Below are positions 57,931 through 64,000 of a stretch of 64,000 bases of DNA, piece after piece. The position numbers and the translations under genes are program-made. The notes under the pieces were generated by a model that saw nothing but the letters and a program-made list of their open reading frames with translations, ran no database searches and had not been told where the DNA came from. Source of the DNA: Camelus bactrianus (lineage: Eukaryota; Chordata; Mammalia; Artiodactyla; Camelidae). The stretch covers positions 18,219,001 to 18,283,000 of the forward strand of contig NC_133552.1 in NCBI RefSeq assembly GCF_048773025.1. Direction: 5' to 3'. How positions within the stretch are numbered: the stretch's first letter is position 1; each line of letters begins with the position of its first letter.

Positions 57931-58627
57931 AGGTCTGAACACAGACAATTGGTTTCATAAACTGGAAGTTCATTACAGACCACTCAGTACTGATTAAAGT
58001 AAAAGGCAGATGGCCCTGGACTGGGGAAGCCGGGGGTGCGGTGCAGGAGTAAGTGCAGCTAGTACAGACCAGCAGCCTTCAAAGTGGAGTCTATGTATTC
58101 CTGGGGGCCACATGGAGTGCATTCCATGGGGTGCGAAGGCACAGAGAAGTTTAATCCACCTACAATTCTCAACTTTTTCACGTAGTCTTACTTAAAACTG
58201 ACTTGTCTGATACTGTATCTCATGAGGATGTTTCCCTTTCATGACAGCCCTTTCCCATTTAACAAAGGAGAGGCCCTTCAGAATCTTATTGTAGAATATT
58301 GTCTTGAAGAGCAAGTCTCCAGAGCATCAAGTAAAAAAATCTGAAATACTGGTACAAATGAAACTGCTAATCAAGGAACTGTAAACCCAGGAGGCTTTGT
58401 ATCCTTCTGTGTCTTAAACTTATTTCTCTTTAGAGTGTGATGTCCTTTTGGAATGGGTATTTTGGCTTTTGTTGGAATGTTGTGAATTCAGATTCGCTGC
58501 TAGATGGGGCAAAGAAAGAAAGGGCAATTCCTGCTTAACAATCACCTCTCTTCCAGGCCCAGCCTCCTGGCAAAGACTATAGTAAAGAGCAAAGATGTGA
58601 AGGAGCTCAGTGAAAGCAATACAACTG

Positions 58628-59178
58628 GTAAGAAATGTTGAAGGTGAACTAAATGTCCATTGACAGATGACTGAATAAAGAAGTTGTGGTATATTTATAC
58701 AATGGAATACTACCCAGCCATAAAAAACAATAAAATAACGACACTTGCAGCAACATGGATGGCCCTGGAGAATGTCATTCTAAGTGAAGACAGAAAAAGA
58801 AAAAATATCATATGATATCACTCACATGTGGAATCTGAAAAAAAAAAAAAAGGACAAACGAACTTATTTACAAAACAAACAGACTCACAGACATAGAAAA
58901 CTAATTATGGTTACTGGGGAAAAGGATGGGAAGGGATAAATTGGGAGTTCGAGATTTGCAGATACTGACTGGTATATATAAGACAGATAAACAAGTTTAT
59001 ACTGTATAGCACAGGGAACTATATTCGATATCTTATAGTAGCTTACAGTGAAAAATACGAAAATGAATGTATGTATATTCATGTATGACTGAAGCATTGT
59101 GCTGTACACCAGAAATTGACACAATGTTGTAAACTGACTATATTTCAATTAAAAAAAAAAAAGAAATATTCAAGGTGG
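58628..59178 (+). mobile_element. Young camelid L1 3' end in the GPALPP1 intron
   Basis: Body about 58645-59160, antisense to the gene. It covers the ORF2 end ('ggagaatgtcattctaagtg') and the 3' UTR to an A tail. Flanks agaaatgttgaaggtg and agaaatattcaaggtg differ at two sites. Confidence 0.93.
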
Positions 59179-59639
59179 CAGTGTCTTCTTTCTAGACGAC
59201 AACTCGGTACCTGCCCACCTACTTCACAATTCAGAAGTGTCATAGGAATGGTCATAATCACATCTGTTTGAAGGGAAAAATGAAGTCAGATTTTCTGACA
59301 GAAAGGAGGTCAGAAATATGCCCAATATGACAATCAGATCTGACTTTGTCAACTAGGTTATGTGGTAGTTATTTCCTATAAATTGAGCTCAATCTGGATG
59401 CTGTATTAGTAAATATTTATTTAAATTAGCACTCTTTCCATTTTCCTAATCCCTCTCATTTAATTTATAAATTGGTCATTTCATAAATTTTGATAAAGTC
59501 TTTAGGAAATGAATTGATTTGCACATCAAGTGCTTTCTAATTCTTTATTTTTAATGAAATTTGAGGTAAGAAATCAAACATTGAAAGAAAAAAAATAGGC
59601 TATCAATATATACAGCATGGAGAAACAGTTAAGAACTTA

Positions 59640-59875
59640 AGTTCTAATTCAGAAAAATCTGTGTAGCAATGGTGGTTCTGCTATTTTCAACACTGGTGAT
59701 CTTATTAGGCAAGTAATTTAAGCCTCAATTTCTCAGATGTAAAATAATAAATCATAACAGTAATAATGTCCAAATATTTGGGTGAGATAGGAGTTAATGA
59801 TCTAATATCTAATGAATACAAAGGATTTAGTACAGTGTTGGGATATATAATAATTATTCAATAAATGCTAAGTGT
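59640..59875 (+). mobile_element. MIR, sense
   Basis: 'attaggcaagtaatttaagc', 'ctcaatttctcagatgtaaa' and 'attattcaataaatgctaag' keep the MIR order. Confidence 0.82.
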
Positions 59876-60042
59876 TCAATTTACCATGGAGGGTATAGCT
59901 CAGTGGTAGAGGGCACGCCTAGCATGCATGAGGTCCTGGGTTCAATCCCCAGTACCTCCATTAAAAATAAGTAAATATATAAACCTAATTACCACTGCCC
60001 TCACACACCACACACACAAAACCTCCTCAGCTCTCAATTTAC
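59876..60042 (+). mobile_element. Camelid tRNA-Ala SINE with 9 bp TSD
   Basis: Sense body 59885-60033. The head is almost tRNA-Ala: A box TAGCTCAGTGGTAGAGG, B box GGTTCAATCCC. tcaatttac repeats at both ends. It inserted beside MIR sequence in the GPALPP1 intron, antisense to the gene. Confidence 0.94.
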
Positions 60043-60235
60043 TGAGCATTTACTATACTGTAATCCTCACAACACATCTGTAAATTAAATGTTATTATTC
60101 CTATTACACAGATTTGGAAAAGTACAAGTGAGTAAATAAGCCCTGTTCAGGGGCTGAAGAGTCAGGGCACTATGTCCCTTCTTCACCCTGTTCACCCCCG
60201 GCCCTCAGTACCCAGTGGGCTGGCGATGCTGCCAG
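60043..60235 (-). mobile_element. MIR, antisense
   Basis: 'gagcatttactatactgtaa', 'taatcctcacaacacatctg' and 'ttattcctattacacagatt' are MIR in reverse. Partial. Confidence 0.65.
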
Positions 60236-60396
60236 CTTGAGCCCCAGTTGAGAGATCACTTATAATAATTTTTGTTAATAGAGCATTATGAGGTTTAAGA
60301 AAATAACTCAGAAATTGTCTAAAGAATTGAATGACAGCACTATAGCAAACTCTGTTCAATTCTCATCCACTTCTTTATGTGAACATGGTTTCTTAA

Positions 60397-60792
60397 CTCT
60401 TAATTATAAAACTTTTTCTTAGATTTATCATTTTTTACTTGACTATTTGTGTATTTTTGTTTTTTGTTTTTTTTTTGTTTTTTATTGCTTTATAATCATT
60501 TTACAATGTTGTGTCAAATTCCAGTGTTCAGCACAATTTTTCAGTCATATATGGACATATACACACTCACTGTCACATTTTTTTCTCTGTGAGCTACCAT
60601 AACATTTTGTGTATATTTCTGTGTATTTTTGTTTAAATTTTTTTTTAGGTTTTTTTTTTTTTTTTGGTTGGGGAGGTAATTAGGTTTATTTATTTTTAGA
60701 GGAGGTACTGGGGATTGAACCCAGGACCTACTGCATGCTAAGCGTGCGCTCTAACACTTTGAGCTATACCCTCCTCTCTTAATTATAAAACT
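60397..60792 (-). mobile_element. Camelid SINE with extended tail, hosting a nested L1, 17 bp TSD
   Basis: ctcttaattataaaact is exact at 60397-60413 and 60776-60792. Between them, read on the minus strand, come a SINE head, body and A-run (60775 to about 60640) and then about 60-70 bases of A-rich non-SINE sequence, before and after a later L1. The extra 3' segment inside the duplication looks like 3' transduction or tail read-through of the SINE transcript. Confidence 0.85.
60448..60634 (-). mobile_element. Young L1 3' end nested in the SINE tail, 15 bp TSD
   Basis: Body 60463-60619 ('acaatgttgtgtcaaattcc', 'gagctaccataacatttt'). tgtgtatttttgttt is exact at 60448-60462 and 60620-60634. Confidence 0.9.
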
Positions 60793-62911
60793 CTTAACTA
60801 TAGAGACAAACAAACAAAAGAACACATTTAATGTTGAAACCTCTCTTATTCTAGCATTAAGTAAGCAACATTCATTCAAAGACCAGGAACTAACTGGAAA
60901 AAAGTCTTTCATTAAGTTAAGTTCACATTTTACTTTCTATGTTTAATAACTGTTTATCAAAATTTGTAATACATTTAAATTATTTTGATCAAGTGAAATT
61001 ACACCTTCATCCAAAAGTAAAGAAAAGTATAGACATTTAAAGAGTTAGGCACAGGAAATTGAAAAAAAAAACTTTTCATTTCAATTTATGTGCATATTTT
61101 TGTTGAAGTGAAATATGGCTTATCAATATAATCATATAAGACTTTCAAGCGTAAAAATGAAGCCCATTAAGATAAAATACTGTGGCAGAAGAGAAATGAA
61201 ATTATGTATTCAAGGAGAAAAAGAATGAAATAAAATTTCCAGCTGTTAAGGAAGTACTTGTTCATATTTTTTTAATGGATAATAGTAGATATTAAATTGC
61301 TATGGCATTTTGATTCCATTTGAAACATTTAAGAGAGCAATTCAATATGCTATAAATTTCATCGCTGGTAACTACTGAAACTTATAATGAACATTTTTCA
61401 AGGTCAAGTAGAAGGTTTCTTTGAGGGAATACTGAGTAAAAGTACTGGTCTCTTGACCAGTTGACCAGTTGAAACAAAAAACAGATTCCTGAGCCCCATG
61501 ATAGATTTTAGTGAATCAAAATTGCCAACCGTGGGTCTCAGAAACCTATGCTTTTAAAAACCACCCAGGTCCTCATACAGGTGACCTGTAAGATAGAGCA
61601 TTCTTTCTGGTAGTTAGGTGACAACACAAAGAAGTGGAGTAGGGTTAATTTTAGGATGGAGAAGTATAAATACAAGTATTTGTGAATGAATAAATGTAAA
61701 TCTATGCTATGAAAACTTGAACTTTTAACATCATTTCTCCACATTCTTCCTCTCTTTTTCCACAAATGAGATAATAACTCATGAGTGAGATGATAAGGAT
61801 GAAGGCAGACAGACTATCAAGCATTGCAAGGGGAAGGACTGAGGATATAGGAAAGAGCTGGAGGAAACAGCAAAGTTTGGAGGGGCTGCGTGCAGACATG
61901 AGAAAGAGGGAAGCTGTAGAAGCCCTGCTTTATTTACCCAGAGCCGCTGCTGAGGAAAATGACCTGCACTGATGAGCAAAACTGTGCAGAAGGTAACAAA
62001 AAGCAAACACAAACGGAGAAATAAAGATGGCAGGTTTCAACGGACTGATCCTCTATGTTAGTAAATTAAACATCAATAAAAACAGAGGAATAAATTAAAC
62101 CACTGGACTATTATAGGCAATTCAAATAATTCAAGTGCTCAAATTTATTATGATAAAAGAAATGAGCTGTTATACTAGCTTGTTTCAGGTTTTCTGTCTG
62201 TCTGGCTTAGCATAATTTGCACATTGTAACCCAGAAGACCGAACTAATGCTTGACTATAAATAAGTAATAAAACACCTAGAAGCAGTCAGTTCAGTAAAA
62301 ATCGCACCAAACTCCAGTTCAGGTAGAGATCAATTTACCAAATGACCAATGTGCTGATTTACCAAATTGAATCATTTAACAAAAATGTGTGTGTTTTATA
62401 CCAATTTGTAAAAGCCAGAGCAATTTATTTTGAATGGGATAGTTTTTCAAAAGCTTTTGAAAATTCATACTGATCCTAGTTGTTTGGTTTTTTAATATTT
62501 TTACATATTTTTATATTTTCTCCCATATTTAAATCTTTACATCAAACATTCCAAATCAGCTTACAATTTTAAAATGTATGTACTGAGGCTCTCTAAGAGT
62601 TAGTAGGGCTCTTACTTTCTGATCATATGCTACCCATCTCTAGGAATTAGATTTCTGATATATGACTGAAGTGAAAAACGAACTGAAAATATTACATGAG
62701 ATACATTAAAAAGCCCTACACAAAAGGATTTTATACACACACACATAATACAGTTGAGAATTTTTCATAACAGATGTATAGAAAAAGACTGAGATGAAAA
62801 GGAAGACATTCAAAAAAAAAAAAAAGAAACAAGAAAAGAAGAAAAAATTAGAAGAGCATTAACAGATAGAAAAAAAAAAAGGAAGGTCATATATTTTATT
62901 CTCTGACTTAC

Positions 62912-63010
62912 ATTGTATGAGGACACCTGCTCGGCCAATCTCTTTTCCCTTCCTGACAATACATGTTCTTCATCCTTCTTAGTGAATGATTTTTTTGCTT
63001 CTTGTGTCTC
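62912..63010 (-). CDS. GPALPP1: GPALPP1, penultimate coding exon
   Basis: The exon is 99 bases, phase 0 at both ends, encoding 33 residues from ETQEAKKSFTKKDEEHVLSG to REKRLAEQVSSYN. It is preceded by the acceptor ctgtgttcattcctcag (63011 upward) and followed by the strong donor AAT|GTAAGT. The charged, helical sequence with 'KKDEEHVLSG' and 'LAEQVSSYN' is the part of the DUF3752 region that joins directly to ESKRSESL of the last exon. Earlier exons lie beyond 64000. About 105 of roughly 340 residues of the protein are visible in this window. Confidence 0.93.
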
Positions 63011-63293
63011 CTGAGGAATGAACACAGATAACACATTACTGAACCATATAATTAAGAGCAAATAAAAAAGACATACAATTATTTTTATTCAGATTGAGTA
63101 ATAACAGACTAAACTAAGCCAGGCCTGTTGAATCTCTTCTCACTAGAAATGTTAAGTTAATATACTTGATAAAGGATCTGTTAGTGTCCTACTCTAAGAT
63201 TTTCCTGAAAACAAGAAAAAACCCACCCCTATCCAACAACCAATTGGAGTTTTATCAAATTCAGAGATGAGTCTGACAAACAAGATGAAACGT

Positions 63294-63504
63294 AGAAGAA
63301 AAATAAGGCTTAAGACGGGGAGGGTATAGCTCACTGGTAGAGCGCATGCTCTGCATGCATGAGGTCCTGGGTTCCATCCCCAGTACCTCCACTAAAATAA
63401 ATAAGTGAATAAATAAACCTAATTACCTTCATCCCCAAAATAAAAAACAAAACAAAAACCAAAAAAAGAAAAAAAGAAAACAAGAAGAAAAATAAGGCTT
63501 AAGA
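63294..63504 (+). mobile_element. Young camelid tRNA-Ala SINE with 22 bp TSD
   Basis: Sense body 63316-63482. A perfect 22 bp duplication lies at 63294-63315 and 63483-63504, the longest in the window. The head can form a cloverleaf: a 5 bp anticodon stem CATGC/GCATG around loop TCTGCAT (anticodon TGC, alanine). B box GGTTCCATCCC. The A-rich tail is long and impure. Confidence 0.96.
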
Positions 63505-63589
63505 AATTTTATGTTATCTGTTTTCAAAAACTAGGAGAAGCACTCTAAAAGGAAAAAAAAGAAAACAAAAAGAAATAAAGGGGGTACAG

Positions 63590-63870
63590 AAAAAATAAAA
63601 AATAAAAATAAAACTATCTTTATTCATAGATGACATGACTGTCTATGTAGAACACTCCAAAGAATCTATTAAAAACCCTTATGGACATTAGTAAGCAAGT
63701 ATGGCACAGATGCAGGATACCAGGTTAACATACAAAATATACCAGCAATGAACAACTAGAATCTGAAATTTAAAAAGAAACACCATGTACCATAGCACAC
63801 ACACACAAATGAAATACTAAGGTAAATTTCCAATAAATTTTAATTAGGAAAAAAAAATTCTGGAGAATAC
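63590..63870 (+). mobile_element. L1 ORF2 fragment in the GPALPP1 intron
   Basis: 'tatctttattcatagatgac', 'acatgactgtctatgtagaa' and 'ggataccaggttaacataca' are sense L1 reverse-transcriptase text (the region around the conserved 'FADDM'). Diverged, antisense to the gene. Confidence 0.8.
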
Positions 63871-64000
63871 AGTACCAACCAGGAATGAAGCAGGCCTGCA
63901 TAAAAACAATTGAAAACCATTTTTCTCAAAGCATTTAATAGTATTTATACTTACTGTCCTCAAAACAGTATTATTACTGTTGCTATTTGCTCAAGAAAGC

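Larger units (their letters stand above)
57247..62911 (-). other. GPALPP1: GPALPP1 last intron (5.7 kb)
   Basis: Bounded by AAT|GTAAGTCAG at 62911 and the acceptor at 57247. Besides the repeats listed separately, 57250-57850 (moderately GC-rich around 57600-57830), 57930-58640, 59165-59630 and 60800-62900 show no recognised element or exon. A GC-richer block at 61790-61980 has frames on both strands but no domain. Confidence 0.85.

Noticed and set aside
59885-59962. Possible tRNA-Ala gene (also at 63316 and others)
   Set aside because: Each is the head of a camelid SINE with an A-rich tail and target-site duplication, so a retroposed copy rather than a tRNA gene.

Overview
This is mammalian nuclear DNA, very probably from a camelid (camel, llama or alpaca). 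The strongest clue is a SINE present about fourteen times. Its head is a near-intact tRNA-Ala, followed by a conserved T-rich/AATTAGG tail, which is the camelid tRNA-Ala SINE design. The young LINE-1 3' ends also have the artiodactyl/camelid form. There are no bacterial-style genes and no long open frames. The window is mostly intergenic DNA plus the 3' end of one host gene.

Right end (about 53.3-64 kb): the last two coding exons of GPALPP1 lie on the minus strand (62912-63010 and 57028-57246), separated by a 5.7 kb intron. They are followed leftward by about 3.7 kb of AT-rich, repeat-free DNA that I read as a long 3' UTR ending at an AATAAA near 53.36 kb. The rest of the gene lies beyond the right edge. 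By human synteny (13q14) the neighbour to the left should be GTF2F2, but none of its exons is visible, so 1-53 kb is taken as the GPALPP1-GTF2F2 intergenic interval.

Left and middle (1-53 kb): a dense mosaic of transposons. It holds old L1M, L2 and MIR; hAT elements (MER20, MER5, a palindromic MER53-like MITE); MLT1 and other fossil LTRs; several solo class I LTRs; and young camelid SINE and L1 insertions with clear target-site duplications. Unique DNA between them shows no supportable coding gene.

The places most worth a second look are: (1) a CpG-rich, promoter-like island at 26.63-27.0 kb with two perfect CREs and an RFX X-box, next to an LTR and coding-looking retrocopy fragments; (2) a diverged 190-230 bp inverted repeat at 12.5 and 14.5 kb; (3) the repeat-free GPALPP1 3' UTR; (4) a nested SINE/L1 insertion in the GPALPP1 intron. 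I found nothing I would call a new biological system with confidence; the 26.4-27.0 kb locus is the best candidate for undescribed function.
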